From NCBI RefSeq assembly GCF_035046485.1, contig NC_085138.1, forward strand, positions 64,906,580 to 64,970,579: a stretch of 64,000 nt of DNA, in the 5' to 3' direction. Source of the DNA: Aedes albopictus. Taxonomy: Eukaryota; Arthropoda; Insecta; Diptera; Culicidae. Below the pieces are notes generated by a model that was not told the origin of the DNA, did no database searches, and was given only the letters and a program-made list of their open reading frames with translations. Below, one piece after another: positions 43,960-54,540 of the stretch (its first letter is position 1; the number at the start of each line of letters is the position of its first letter). The translations under genes and the position numbers were made by a program.

Positions 43960-45052
43960 TGTTATGGGAAAGTTTCTAATAAGGAGAGTGCGGGTAAGAC
44001 GGGGTGGAAGCTCAGGTGAAATATTATCTCCTGAGCGTCCATTAAAAACAACACCCCCGGCGAAGACTGGCGCTCGAGCCTAGCTATTTAGCACTGTAGT
44101 TGGAGGAAATGCCAATGCAGAACCCGTAGCTTCCGGGAAGGTAAGCCCAGCTCCCTGGGTTAGTGAGTTGGTGTCAGGCCCTGCGAGCCAGCCGTAAAAA
44201 AGACTAGCACCGCAAAATCAACAAGAGAAGAATGCGAACCGATACCAATGGCGACGACCACAGCGACGAAAAGGGACTTGCGATTGGAAGCTCGGTACGT
44301 GGAACTGCAGATCTCTCAACTTCATCGGGAGCACCCGCATACTCGCCGATCTACTGAAGGACCGCGGGTTCGGCATCGTAGCGCTGCAGGAGGTGTGTTG
44401 GACAGGATCCATGGTGCGAACGTTTAGAGGTAATCATACCATCTACCAGAGTTGCGGCAACACACGTGAGCTGGGAACAGCTTTTATAGTGATGGGCGAT
44501 ATGCAGAGGCGCGTGATCGGTTGGTGGCCGATCGACGAAAGAATGTGCAGGTTGAGGATCAAGGGCCGATTCTTCAACATTAGCATAATAAACGTGCACA
44601 GCCCTCACTCCGGAAGCACTGATGATGACAAAGACGCATTTTATGCGCAGCTTGAACGCGAGTACGACCGCTGCCCAAACCACGACGTCAAGATCATCAT
44701 AGGAGATCTAAACGCTCAGGTAGGCCAGGAGTAGGAATTCAGACCGACGATTGGAAAGTTCAGCGCCCACCAGCTGACGAACGAAAATGGCCTACGCCTC
44801 ATCGATTTCGCCGCCTCCAAGAACATGGCCATTCGTAGCACTTTCTTCCAGCACAGCCTCCCTTATCCTGGAGATCACCACAGCAGACGGAATTTCAAAT
44901 CGACCACTTTCTGATTGACGGACGGCGCTTCTCCGACATTATCGTCGTCAGGACCTATCGTGGCGCCAACATCGACTCCGACCACTATCTGGTGATGGTC
45001 AAACTGCGCTCAAAACTCTCCGTCATCAACAATGAACGGCACCGGCTGTTGT
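43960..45052 (+). pseudogene. RTE-type LINE fragment: endonuclease half, truncated
   Basis: 5' part of a non-LTR element. The apurinic-endonuclease domain reads from 44297: WNCRSLNFIGSTRI, ALQEVCW (catalytic Glu), then GRFFNISIINVHSPHSG, IIIGDLNAQVG (Asp/Asn), a TAG at 44732, and later IDSDHYLVMVKL (the SDH motif, about 44970-45005). The coding text stops at 45052 where the 3' end of the CR1/L2-like LINE begins; the RT half is missing here. The GC-rich 5' leader at 43975-44290 is typical. Clade by family resemblance to the 14.3 kb RT fragment. Confidence 0.8.
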
Positions 45053-45572
45053 AAAAAACAATAACAAACATACATATTTTTTTTAACATTTAACATTTAC
45101 CTATTTACATATAAAAATACAATTACAATTTCATAAGAGCACTTTCCAGTGAGCATTATAGCTCTTTTAAGGAAGTGCTAGAGAAGTTCTTAATCTACTA
45201 TTACAAAGATCATAATGTACATTCGTATGCAGAAAAAAAGCAATTCAAGATTGTAATGTTTGATACTAATTTGATAAATAAAAGAAAATCGGGTTAAGTA
45301 CGGTTCCTTTGAATTCCACTAAGAATTTGCATCCTTTGACAGATACGTATTTCGACCTCAACTGTAAGGTCGTCTTCAGTGTCTTGTACTTGACTCGACT
45401 GATAGTTGAAATGGTCGACAGCGATGATGGGCGGTGGATAATGGGCGGTGAGTGGTGATCGATGGGTGGTGAGCAGGGTGGTCCGACGGCTGGCGGAGAA
45501 AAAGCAGATACAAAACGGTTTAATGTTCTTAATTGACAAACCATATTATTTGAGATTTGTAGGGTTACAGCA
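45053..45572 (-). other. LINE 3' untranslated region
   Basis: Follows the ORF2 stop. It ends in repeated TGTTATTGTTTTTT text at 45053-45080, where the plus-strand RTE fragment is cut off. No poly(A) tail longer than a few bases is seen. Confidence 0.55.
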
Positions 45573-46018
45573 TTATCCAAGGTAACGTACAAGATTTTGT
45601 TTCAAATGTTTTCTCAATGATTTTTTGAAGATTTTCAAACTTGCGCAGTTTTTACATGCAGCTGGCAGGTCATTGTACATTTTACTTCCTGCATACACGA
45701 ATTTTTTTTCTGCCAAACTCCGTTTGAAGTCTTCCGATAACTAAGTTTCCGTCGTTCCTGGAACCTCTCGTCCTAACAATCCTTCTAAATTGTGTGTTAT
45801 GGTGCGTTGAAGTATCGGTGATGATTTTTCGTACTTGTACAAGAATTTGGAACGCTTGCAATGCTTTTACTGGAAGCACTGAGTCCGCTGCTTCAGTGTA
45901 GAGTATAACGGTTGAATATAGTCTCGGTTTGCCATTTATTATCTCTAAGCATCTGTTTTGAATCACTTGGAGTTCTCTTAAAACAGATTTACTGGCTGAA
46001 CCCCAACATGTTACTAAG
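45573..46018 (-). pseudogene. LINE ORF2 C-terminal region
   Basis: Reads LVTCWGSASKSVLRELQ, IQNRCLEIINGKPRLYS, SRNDGNLVIGRLQTEFG, then a 1-base change in an A run (about 45698-45706) shifts the frame, after which YNDLPAACKN and LKIFKKSLRKHLKQ lead to TAA at 45575-45573. This is the usual post-RT tail of CR1/L2/jockey-type ORF2. Confidence 0.8.
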
Positions 46019-46552
46019 TAGGGTAACCAATATAATTTGGACCCCCATATATTCTGGACCCCCTGGGTCGTATTATCACAACTTACACAGGTTTAATGAT
46101 AGGATGACGGAAAATTTTAGAATCATTCGCTAAATAAGATTGCTCTGCACGGGCAGCAATCATTTCCTTACTGGAAATACCCTTATTTGCCTTGAAATTA
46201 TTTTTTGCCAATCTCGTCATCCGTGCGAGTGTCGTTCATGTTTACAAAAAGAGATTGCGGTGTTGAGGAAACTTGCAGATGTAAACAATAATGTTTATCA
46301 TTCTAGCGCATTAAATTCGCAATGTTCGTCTAATCAGCTTTTGTCAATCAAGTAATTAGGATGTGATCCAGCATATTCAAGCGGCAAAATGTTCCAAAAT
46401 AGTTTCAAACGAGTTTAAACACCGGGTGTCCAAAATATATACTGAAGAGGGTCCAAAATATATTGGGGTGTCCAAAACAGTGAAAACTGATGCTTCAAAA
46501 ATCAGTTATTTTCATAAAATTTTCAGCCAGAAATGACTTTGTGGGTATTTTT

Positions 46553-46801
46553 TGTTGGAGCTATCACACAGCGGAACACACAACAGCGGGACGAGTAGCG
46601 AAGCTTTCCGGACCGGAGCAAAAGTAAAACACTTGCTTACAGTGTGACGATCACGAACGACTAATTTATTCAATATTTACATTCACAAATATAAACAATA
46701 ACATAGCTCGACAACATAAAACATGTTCACGGTGTATCTTTACACACCGGTTGTCTCGATTACGAGGGGTGCTCGAATGCACAAAATACATATTCCCAAC
46801 A
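46553..46801 (-). repeat. copia 3' LTR
   Basis: 249 bp, identical to 48233-48481; the polypurine tract lies immediately to its right on the plus strand map (46802-46810). Confidence 0.85.
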
Positions 46802-47075
46802 CCCCCTCTCAGGTCGACAACCCGAGTAACTTTTCTTACAAATTTCACAGATCCTATCATCAATAGTCCAAAACATCACAAAACATTAATTTCCTAGGTC
46901 AGATCGCCAAGTTTGGCTCATCAAAATTCATCTTACAAAAACAACATCAGTTCTCTCTCACAACAAACGTCCAAAACAGTCAGTCAAATTTCACAAACAT
47001 CAATTGTCAAAATCAAGGTCAAACACTTAAAACAGTTATTTTTGTCTTACTAGGCAACCCCGTTACCTATACACT

Positions 47076-47477
47076 CTATATCGTCCACGATACTTTCTTA
47101 ATGCTATTTCTTCTATTTCTTCTTCTCGTTCTTAACCGCTTTCCTGCCTTGCTCTGCACTTCATTTTCTTCTAATTCTCGCGACTTCATCACATTCTTCC
47201 CGTTCAGCGCCATCTTCGGGTTCTCCGCCTCCTTCGCGCTCACTATGGCCGCATCCGCATCACGTCGCCTGCGTTCACACCAAACATCCAACTCGTACAG
47301 CCTACCTGTATGGTGCCCGACAGCCACTACTTCTTCTCTCTTTACAATTTTCACTCTTTCGCCGGCAAAGTGGACCTGCAACCCGGATCTCGCCACACGA
47401 TTCACCGAAAACAAATTGCTCCGTAATCCGGGGAGGTACAACACTTCCTTCGCTTCATTTTCGACCACAGGGGCCAA
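47076..47477 (-). pseudogene. copia GAG-pre-integrase fragment
   Basis: About 130 codons. EVLYLPGLRSNLFSVNRVA and VAVGHHTGRLYELDVW match the conserved GAG-pre-integrase region of copia pol. It is followed by a basic, Arg-rich stretch and a stop; protease, core integrase and RT are absent. Confidence 0.75.
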
Positions 47478-47989
47478 CAGATTAATTTATTCAATATTTA
47501 CATTCACAAATATAAACAATAACATAGCTCGACAACATAAAACATGTTCACGGTGTATCTTTACACACCGGTTGTCTCGATTACGAGGGGTGCTCGAATG
47601 CACAAAATACATATTCCCAACACCCCCTCTCAGGTCGACAACCCGAGTAACTTTTCTTACAAATTTCACAGATCCTATCATCAATAGTCCAAAACATCAC
47701 AAAACATTAATTTCCTAGGTCAGATCGCCAAGTTTGGCTCATCAAAATTCATCTTACAAAAACAACATCAGTTCTCTCTCACAACAAACGTCCAAAACAG
47801 TCAGTCAAATTTCACAAACATCAATTGTCAAAATCAAGGTCAAACACTTAAAACAGTTATTTTTGTGAAATTTGACTGACTGTTTTGGACGTTTGTTGTG
47901 AGAGAGAACTGATGTTGTTTTTGTAAGATGAATTTTGATGAGCCAAACTTGGCGATCTGACCTAGGAAATTAATGTTTTGTGATGTTTT

Positions 47990-48217
47990 GGACTATTGAT
48001 GATAGGATCTGTGAAATTTGTAAGGACTGTGCGAATCCGAAGCAAATTTGGGACACGCTGAAGGCGGTATTCGAGCGTTGTGGTGTTGCCGGCCAGTTAT
48101 TCATTCGGAAACAGCTCCTCCGGTTAAAATATGAAGAGGGGGCTGAAAGTGATTTGCCGGAACATTTGTTAAAATTTGTTAAAATTTGATCGTTTGATTC
48201 GCGAGTTGAAGAAGCGT
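47990..48217 (+). pseudogene. copia gag (UBN2-type) fragment, inverted
   Basis: Plus-strand reading CANPKQIWDTLKAVFE and LFIRKQLLRLKYEEG resembles copia gag. A 10-bp repeat (GTTAAAATTT) at about 48168-48187 breaks the frame before RELKKRAG. Its orientation is opposite to the LTRs, so it was inverted. Confidence 0.65.
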
Positions 48218-48232
48218 GCTGGGCCCATAACC

Positions 48233-48481
48233 TGTTGGAGCTATCACACAGCGGAACACACAACAGCGGGACGAGTAGCGAAGCTTTCCGGACCGGAGCA
48301 AAAGTAAAACACTTGCTTACAGTGTGACGATCACGAACGACTAATTTATTCAATATTTACATTCACAAATATAAACAATAACATAGCTCGACAACATAAA
48401 ACATGTTCACGGTGTATCTTTACACACCGGTTGTCTCGATTACGAGGGGTGCTCGAATGCACAAAATACATATTCCCAACA
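48233..48481 (-). repeat. copia 5' LTR
   Basis: 249 bp, identical to the other LTR. The primer-binding site GGTTATGGGCCCAGC is at 48232-48218 on the minus strand. Confidence 0.85.
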
Positions 48482-48616
48482 TTTTTAACGGACAGTGGAG
48501 GCTTTTACGAATATACTAACATCATTAATATGTGTAAATACCCTCTGAATCTGTTTGATTTTGACTTAAATTTAAACTAATGTCCTCTAGGGGTCCAAAA
48601 TTCAACCGGTACCCTA

Positions 48617-49319
48617 CATCAGTCTGGAGTTGAAAAGCGTGTGATACAGTTTAATCATCCAGTTTTTGGGAATGAATCCAGAAATTTTCCGAAATATCCC
48701 GCAAATTGAGCTTAGCTTTATTTTTAGCATATAGACATGAGCAGACCATTTCAAAGTAGAATCTAGTACAAGTCCGAGAAACAAGTATTCGGTGACTTCT
48801 TCAATAGGAGGCAATCAGTGAAGTACTAGATTGAAAGTAGTGAGCTGGATTTTTGTATGGTGAGATGATCAATTATCCATTTCTGCAATGAAATGGTGCA
48901 AACAGCGTAGGTTATATGATTTATTGGCTAATTTGATGCTATTTGAGCAAAAGTTTGAATAACTGTGTTGTTGTATTATTTTTTCCTGCAACTTCAGCAA
49001 CACAGTTATCCAAACTTTGGCTCAAACAGCATCAAATTAGTCAATAAATCATATAACCTACGCTGTTTGCACCATTTCATTGCAGAAATGGATAATTGAT
49101 CATCTCACCATACAAAAATCCAGCTCACTACTTTCAATCTAGTACTTCACTGATTGCCTCCTATTACGAACCCATCAACTTCCAAGCTATCGCGCGGTGG
49201 AAGCCGTTTACGGGCAGAGTGGAAAATCATATACTTAGTTTTGGCAAGATTTAGAGACAGTAGGTTTGTGTTGAAGAAACTTCGTAATAACAGAATGTCT
49301 TCTTTGATTTGCCTATGTA
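48617..49319 (-). pseudogene. LINE ORF2 post-RT segment, split by a MITE
   Basis: 49319-49165 reads QIKEDILLLRSFFNTNLL and LNLAKTKYMIFHS; after the MITE, 48803-48617 reads VTEYLFLGLVLDSTLKW and IPKNWMIKLYHTLFNSRLM. This is the thumb region following FADD. The frame slips by one base across the 49325-51400 junction. Confidence 0.8.
48806..49162. mobile_element. AT-flanked palindromic MITE, copy 2
   Basis: 357 bp near-perfect palindrome with ends AGGAGGCAATCAGTGAAGTA; flanked by AT (48804-48805, 49163-49164). Collapsing AT restores the LINE frame (DGFV then IEEVTEYLFLG); collapsing TA instead does not. Confidence 0.85.
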
Positions 49320-50034
49320 GCTCCTCGACGCACTATGGGCCAGAAATCAAAATTTCGCGACAAAATTCAAAAAAGTTGTTTTTCTTAGATCAATCAATTT
49401 TCATATTTGTATGATTGTTTGGGCTATGTTTGATTATATACCGACTGATTTTTTCGATTTGTAACAAAATTGTATCGTTTTTTGTATGGAGAATCTTCTT
49501 ATAACCGAAAATTCTCGATTTTAACCAGTATTTAGAAAAATGTGATTTGTGGTGAAAAATGTGCCCAACAAGTATGACGCATACATTTCCTAAAAGTAAA
49601 TTTAGTATATTTTGCATATTTGGTGCACAAATTGCGATGCTTTTAAGTTTAAAAATAAATTTTACAAAATTTATTCAAAATTTTACGGTTTATTTGCCAA
49701 TGTGTTCAAAAAGTAGGAGTATTCGACCGTATTCGACATGCAACCGGTCTAGGATGCTAGTTTAGACTCTCCTTTTTCGAATGCTTTCGGACTTTTTTGC
49801 GGGAATTTGCGGGAAATCAAGTTAGAGTGATTTTAGTGCTTGCTTTAATTTTACAATATTTCACGCTATGCTTCAATAATCATCTATTCTTGCGATTATG
49901 ACTCAATGACTTTATGGCTTGCGTAACAATATACATAGCAACAAACAACTACCACTCTGGAAGATTTTATTTCAGATATAAATGTGATTATAAGCTTTTA
50001 AATCAAGACCACACAGTTACTCAATGTGCAAATT

Positions 50035-50145
50035 TTCGGTATATCAGCCGAACAAATCCACAGCTCAAGTGAGATTTTAACTCACGACCCTTATATATGC
50101 TGCACAAGTGCTTTACAGACTTAGCTACCGAGCCAATTGATGACA
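50035..50145 (-). repeat. tRNA-like sequence (SINE head) inside the fold-back
   Basis: Minus-strand box A TGGCTCGGTAGCTAAGTC and box B-like TGAGTTAAAATCTCAC. The box B is not a proper GGTTCGAATCC, and the cloverleaf is not clean, so it is called a SINE-type relic and not a tRNA gene. Confidence 0.45.
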
Positions 50146-50257
50146 CGGCATTTTAAATATTTACAAGGAAAATCAAATATGTCTATTAATCGCCACCCCA
50201 CTTGTACATATGTACGAAGAGCGAGCGTAATTTATTTATTGTTCAAATACCGGCTCC

Positions 50258-50370
50258 GAGTCATTTGGCCGACTGTCATTTGGGTGATTGCCGCTTGGCC
50301 GAACGCCATTTTCCCGAAGGGGTCATTTGGCCGAACGCCATTTGGCTAAATGCCGTTTGGCCGAAGAAGA
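50258..50370 (+). repeat. CATTTGGCCGAACGC minisatellite
   Basis: About seven imperfect copies of a unit reading CATTTGGCCGAACGC or GCCGTTTGGCCGAA. This kind of array is common in many animal genomes; no function is implied. Confidence 0.7.
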
Positions 50371-50800
50371 AACGATCGTGCTACTGTTCTCCACGTCAGT
50401 ATAACTCAAAATAATCGCCTATGATTAAAAGGAGGAAGAATCTCTGATAAAATATTGACAGTTTCAACGCTAACTAATCCCTGAATTGTAAAACTAGAAA
50501 GAATTGTCAATGTTTGGAGGAAAAAAGAAGGAAAAATTAATTATGATCAAATTGGCAGCTAGAATATTGAAAGGGTTCTCTGAATTATTTTGAACATAAT
50601 TCGGAAAAATGCCGGACATCTGAAACACCTGAGCAGCGGATTTTTTCACCAAAAACTTATTCATACATATATACATGAATTGAGCTTATTTAAAATCATA
50701 ATTGGCCACAGGAATTGATATACCGAAACTTTGCACTTTGAGTAGGTGGGTGGTATTGATGTAAACGCCTACAATCACAGTCATATCTGAAACGAAACCT
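50371..50800. other. Interior of the 49325-51400 fold-back, no gene
   Basis: A/T-rich unpaired interior without a transposase reading frame. Confidence 0.4.
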
Positions 50801-51400
50801 TCCAGAATAATAGTAGTTGCTATATGTATTGTTTCGCAAACCATAAAGTCATTGCGTCGTAATGACAGAAGAAAATCTTAGAGTGGATGGTTACTGAAGC
50901 ACAGCGTAAAACATAGTTTTGTAAAATTAACGTATGCACTAAAATCACTCTATCTTGGTTTCCCGCAAATTCCCGCAAAAAAGTCCGGTAGTATCCGAAA
51001 AAAAGAGTCTCAACTAGCTTCCTAGACCGGTTGCATGTTGAATACGGTCCAATACTACTACTTTTCGAACAAAGACAATCGCAATTTGTGCATCAAATAT
51101 TCATACTAAATACTGATTTTACTGTTAGGAAATGTAGGCGTTATGTTTGTTGGGCACATTTTTCAACAAAAATCACATTTTTCTGAATATTGGTTAAAAT
51201 TGAGAATTTTCGCTTATAAGAAGATTCTCCATACAAAAAACGATACAGTTTTGTTACAAATCAAACAAAATCAGTCGGTATAAAGTCAAACTTAGCCCAA
51301 ACAATCATACATATATGAAAATTTTTTGATCTAAAAGAAAAAACAACTTTTTTTGAATTTTGTCGCGAAATTTTGATTTCTGGCCCATTGTGCGACGTAG

Positions 51401-52400
51401 GCTCCTTCATATAGCAGCGAAGTATCGTCAGCGAAAAGTCGTAATTTTCCCTTTAACCCTCGAGCGATCGCGCTGTTGTATTTTGTACAACACGTAGAAA
51501 AAATCTCGCTTCTTGTACTCAGCATTAGTGTGGTGCTGACGCAGGTAGTCAACCGCGCGAGTTACGGAAGGTTAAAGGTAGCTTGGAAATATCATTTATG
51601 AATAGTAGGAAGAAGATGGGACCTAGGTTGCTGCCTTGGGGTACGCCTGTTCTTATCTCACCATGGGGGCTTTTACATTCTCGAACCACAACAAATTGCC
51701 GACGGTTCATGATGTAACTAGTTATCAACGATCTGGCAATGCCTCTAAATCCCAATACATCTAGTTTGTCGATCAGCATTCTGTGGTCAATAGTGTCGAA
51801 CGCTTTCTTAAGGTCGATAAAGAGTGCGGAAGCCAACTTTTTGCAATCAAGAGAATCATAAATGTTATCCACTAGATCACTACAAGCTGTCAGCGTGCTA
51901 GAACCGCTTCGGAATCCATATTGTAGCTCACTAATTATACCAAACCTTTGCACAAATTTTGTGATCCTATCGGCTAACAATTTCTCCAAGATTTTATCCA
52001 TAACGGACAGACAGGATACCGGACGATAGTTGTTAAGATCCTTATTGTTGCCGGACTTGTATATTGGAACCAGACGAGCAAGCTTAAGACAATCAGGATA
52101 CTGACCGGTACAAATAATTTCATTGAACACATTTGAGAGTAGTCGAGCGAAGAATTCGAAGTGAGTTTTGACGAAGTTCACGGGTATATTGTCGGGACCA
52201 GCTGACTTTTTTGAGTCCAATTTGTTAATGAGAATCAACACCTCATTTACTGTTGTCGGAGTTAAGTAGAAAGAATTCTGCTGGGGAACAAGTGTACCAA
52301 ACTTGTTAATGTTCATATCACTGTTGATGTTGGCTGCTAATGATGGTCCGATATTACAGAAGTAGTCGTTGAAAGCAGCAGCGATGTGATTTGTATCCGA
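51401..52400 (-). pseudogene. LINE ORF2 reverse transcriptase, N-terminal two thirds
   Basis: RT motifs in order: KKSAGPDNIPVNFVK, LARLVPIYKSGN, NNYRPVSCLSVMDKILEK, ALFIDLKKAFDTIDH (first catalytic Asp), GVPQGSNLGPIFFLLFIND, then, beyond the 115-bp MITE, LRLFADDTSLLYEG (second catalytic site). The rest of the RT/thumb lies at 49319-48617. A frameshift near 52410 separates it from the endonuclease. Sequence type fits CR1/L2-like or jockey-like elements; it was not resolved further. Confidence 0.85.
51457..51571. mobile_element. TTAA-type (piggyBac-like) MITE, 115 bp, in the RT domain
   Basis: Ends CCCTCGAGCGATCGCG and, inverted, CCTTCCGTAACTCGCGCG, with exact TTAA on both sides (51453-51456, 51572-51575). 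Removing it with one TTAA restores SKLPLKGKLRLFADD in the RT. Confidence 0.9.
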
Positions 52401-52413
52401 AACGAGCTGACCG

Positions 52414-53460
52414 TCAATCTGAACCGATGAAATACCTTGTTTTTTTCTGGTACTTTCCGAGATTAGAGTTCATGAATCTCCATGCTGTCCTAGTATCGGC
52501 TCTTTCAAGTTGTTTGTAATAGTAATCTCGTTTGCATTTCGTTTTCTTTTCTTGAAGTAGTTTTGACGCACGTTGAAGCATTTCTTTTACTGCAACGTTT
52601 TGTGGATAGCGGTGGTATTTGGACAACGCGTTTTCTTTAATTCGTATCAATTTCATCAAGTCGTAGGTCATCCATGGGCAGTTACCTTTCAATGTTGCTT
52701 CTAAAGTGACTATTTTAGTACATTTATCAGATAGTTCATTATACTTTCTTATTACATATTCTAACTTCCCGTTCGCATCACAATCTGAAGGAATTTGCAT
52801 GCTTGATTGCAACAACAGTTCGTTGAGTTCGGTGTGATTAACCACCCTTTTCGTAAAGGTTTGTTTGCTTACTCTGTCTTGAAGACGCAGATTAGTTGCG
52901 ATTAGACAATGATCGCTGAAGTCATTGAAAACTGTTTCGTTAATCACGTTTCCAACAATTCGTCCCGAGCACGCAACATGATCCAGGATATTCCCGCTTG
53001 TTTTTCTCGTGATCATCGTGTTTGTTACAAAAATGTTGTATGATTCCAAAAGTCTAGTGTATTCTGAGACAATGTTGTTTGATGCTAAATTTATTGGAAT
53101 ATTCATGTCTCCAAGCAATAAGCATTCCTAGTCGCAATCATGGCTTCGATTTCGGACAAAAATCGTCTGGCATCAAAACTGCTGGTCGTCTCTACACGAG
53201 AAAAATCCCGTATATCCGTTCAAATAGTACAGTCCAGTCTTATCATTCGTCAGCCAAGTTTCGCCCAAAACAATGATATCCACTCGTTCCCGAAAGCGAT
53301 CCAATAATTCTCTCACGCGATCAAATTTGGACAATTCATTCAGTCCCCTGATGTTTAATTGAATGACTTTGACAGTTGTATTTGTATTCAAAGAGCTTTT
53401 ATTTCTCAGCCAAGACTCTACACAATCATGATAATAATTTTTAAACATTGAATCTATCAC
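52414..53460 (-). pseudogene. LINE ORF2 endonuclease, internally deleted
   Basis: N-terminal part: VIQLNIRGLNELSKF (Asn), DIIVLGETWL (catalytic Glu), ending near 53173. The expected 80-90 residues in the middle are missing: the next text is RFLSEIEAMIATRN and LLLGDMNIPINLASNN (Asp/Asn), then NILDHVACSG and VFNDFSDHCLIATN (SDH). So the domain carries a deletion plus a frame change near 53120-53175 and cannot be active. Confidence 0.8.
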
Positions 53461-53486
53461 GTTCTTTATGCCCGAATTTATCTCCC

Positions 53487-53649
53487 TTAACGTCGCTTAG
53501 CCGATGGTTCCGGAATGGGCGATGACTGCATAGACGAGTTCATTGAATTATCCAGGTTTCTCTTGGTGCCGGTGCGTTGCAACCCCAGTATATCCGATTG
53601 GGAGCGGATGAGTTCGATTTTCGAGTGTTCATTCCTTTTGGCCAAAACA
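53487..53649 (-). pseudogene. LINE ORF1 C-terminal end, left of the LTR insertion
   Basis: Continues ORF1 after the LTR element: VVLAKRNEHSKIELIRSQ through SSPIPEPSAKRR and stop. Joined across the ACAC duplication, the text before it at 62756 (LQDSLNFKFVWPGRNG) runs straight on. Confidence 0.85.
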
Positions 53650-53653
53650 ACAC

Positions 53654-53978
53654 TGTAGTGGAATTTTCCACAACATCTTTTTCTGCATCGCAAATTTATT
53701 ATTTCCCACGAGAAATAATGAATTATGCTTAGCTTAACGACAACGTGCCGACTTTTGGTTACCTGACCGGCCAATGTCATCTAACACCCCATGCGCGGCT
53801 CGAATTGACCACGCAGCATTAATTCGTGTGAACATGCTTTATTCTTTCCTCAGGTAATGTGTAACTTTTCTAACCAATAAAAATCATTCATTCAATGTCC
53901 AACAAGCAAAGTGTATACATCGTGTCCTGATGACAGACCCGTGCGCCTTCTCCATTAATGTTCGCGAAGTACAGTACA
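53654..53978 (+). repeat. Ty3/gypsy 5' LTR
   Basis: Begins TGTAGTGG, ends AGTACA. It contains AATAAA in CCAATAAAAATC (about 53875), a possible poly(A) signal when read in the 3' copy. Confidence 0.9.
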
Positions 53979-53996
53979 TGGCTGACCGTTGACCCG
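53979..53996 (+). other. Primer-binding site
   Basis: TGGCTGACCGTTGACC starts directly after the LTR; TGG is the expected complement of the CCA end of a tRNA. Which tRNA was not determined. Confidence 0.6.
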
Positions 53997-54094
53997 CGCC
54001 TTCTCCGTGATTAGTGAATTAGTGAAGCATGGCTAGTGATTACGCCAAGTCAATTATCAACGTTAAATTCCAGTTGATAACGTGAGATGAACAG

Positions 54095-54290
54095 TGTACG
54101 AAACCAGGATTCCAGAGAATCAGTTATGTTTATATTTTGAGTCGCTGATGGACAATTCAAACTAGGTGTATAAACACAACAGTTGGGTGTCGCAAATGTG
54201 TTACTGCAGCATGAACAAGTGAAACCTTGGATTCCAGATGATCAGTGATGTTTATATTTTGAGTCGCTGCTACATCGAGTACAGACACAA
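54095..54290 (+). repeat. Duplicated leader segment
   Basis: Two direct copies about 121 bp apart (from about 54100 and 54221) share ATTCCAGA, ATCAGT, ATGTTTATATTTTGAGTCGC and ACACAACA. They lie in the untranslated leader of the LTR element. Confidence 0.7.
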
Positions 54291-54540
54291 CAATTGAGTG
54301 CAGTGGATATGTTACTACAATTTCGTGTGGATCCGATCTCAGCAGTAAAACCGAAGCAGTGTGCAGGGGGCACAAATGGCAACTTGGATGATAGTTGTTT
54401 GCAGCTCATGCACCACGGGATGCCGTTCCAGCTGACAGTAAAGCTAAGTACCATTATAAATGAAATAGTTCAAAAATTTAAAAATTGTGCGTTGTGATAC
54501 CATTCAAGTTTACATTCAGGTAATGGATTTTCCTTTCTAA

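Larger units (their letters stand above)
46553..48481 (-). mobile_element. Ty1/copia LTR retrotransposon, rearranged deletion derivative
   Basis: Two identical 249-bp LTRs (46553-46801 and 48233-48481; TGTTGGGAATATG start and CTCCAACA end on the minus strand) flanked by TTTTT (46548-46552, 48482-48486). A polypurine tract (GAGAGGGGG) precedes the left LTR and a primer-binding site GGTTATGGGCCCAGC follows the right LTR, so the element runs on the minus strand. The interior is scrambled: a GAG-pre-integrase piece at 47477-47076 (VLYLPGLRSNLFSVNR), a 382-bp direct duplication (46660-47042 and 47482-47864), an inverted 157-bp copy (47867-48023) and a gag piece on the plus strand (48023-48217). 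No RT remains. Confidence 0.85.
46021..48614. mobile_element. TA-flanked MITE carrying a copia remnant
   Basis: Ends GGGTAACCAATATAATTTGG and, inverted, GGGTACCGGTTGAATTTTGG, flanked by TA (46019-46020, 48615-48616). Collapsing the TA duplication restores LINE codons (SRLMYLVTCWG). Own length is about 660 bp once the copia element is removed. Internal words GGTCCAAAATATATTGG repeat the end motif. Related to 13860-13982. Confidence 0.8.
49325..51400. mobile_element. Fold-back element, 2.1 kb, GCTCC duplication
   Basis: Ends TCGACGCACTATGGGCCAG and, inverted, CTACGTCGCACAATGGGCC; GCTCC on both sides (49320-49324, 51401-51405). Arms of about 600 bp pair (ATCAAAATTTCGCGAC, GCAACCGGTCTAG, CGGGAATTTGCGGGAA). 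The interior has a tRNA-like SINE (50035-50145) and a minisatellite (50258-50370). It lies just after the RT FADD motif of the LINE. Confidence 0.8.

Noticed and set aside
47101..47718. 205-codon plus-strand open frame in the copia remnant
   Set aside because: It is the reverse strand of the GAG-pre-integrase fragment plus LTR-adjacent sequence; no family resemblance.
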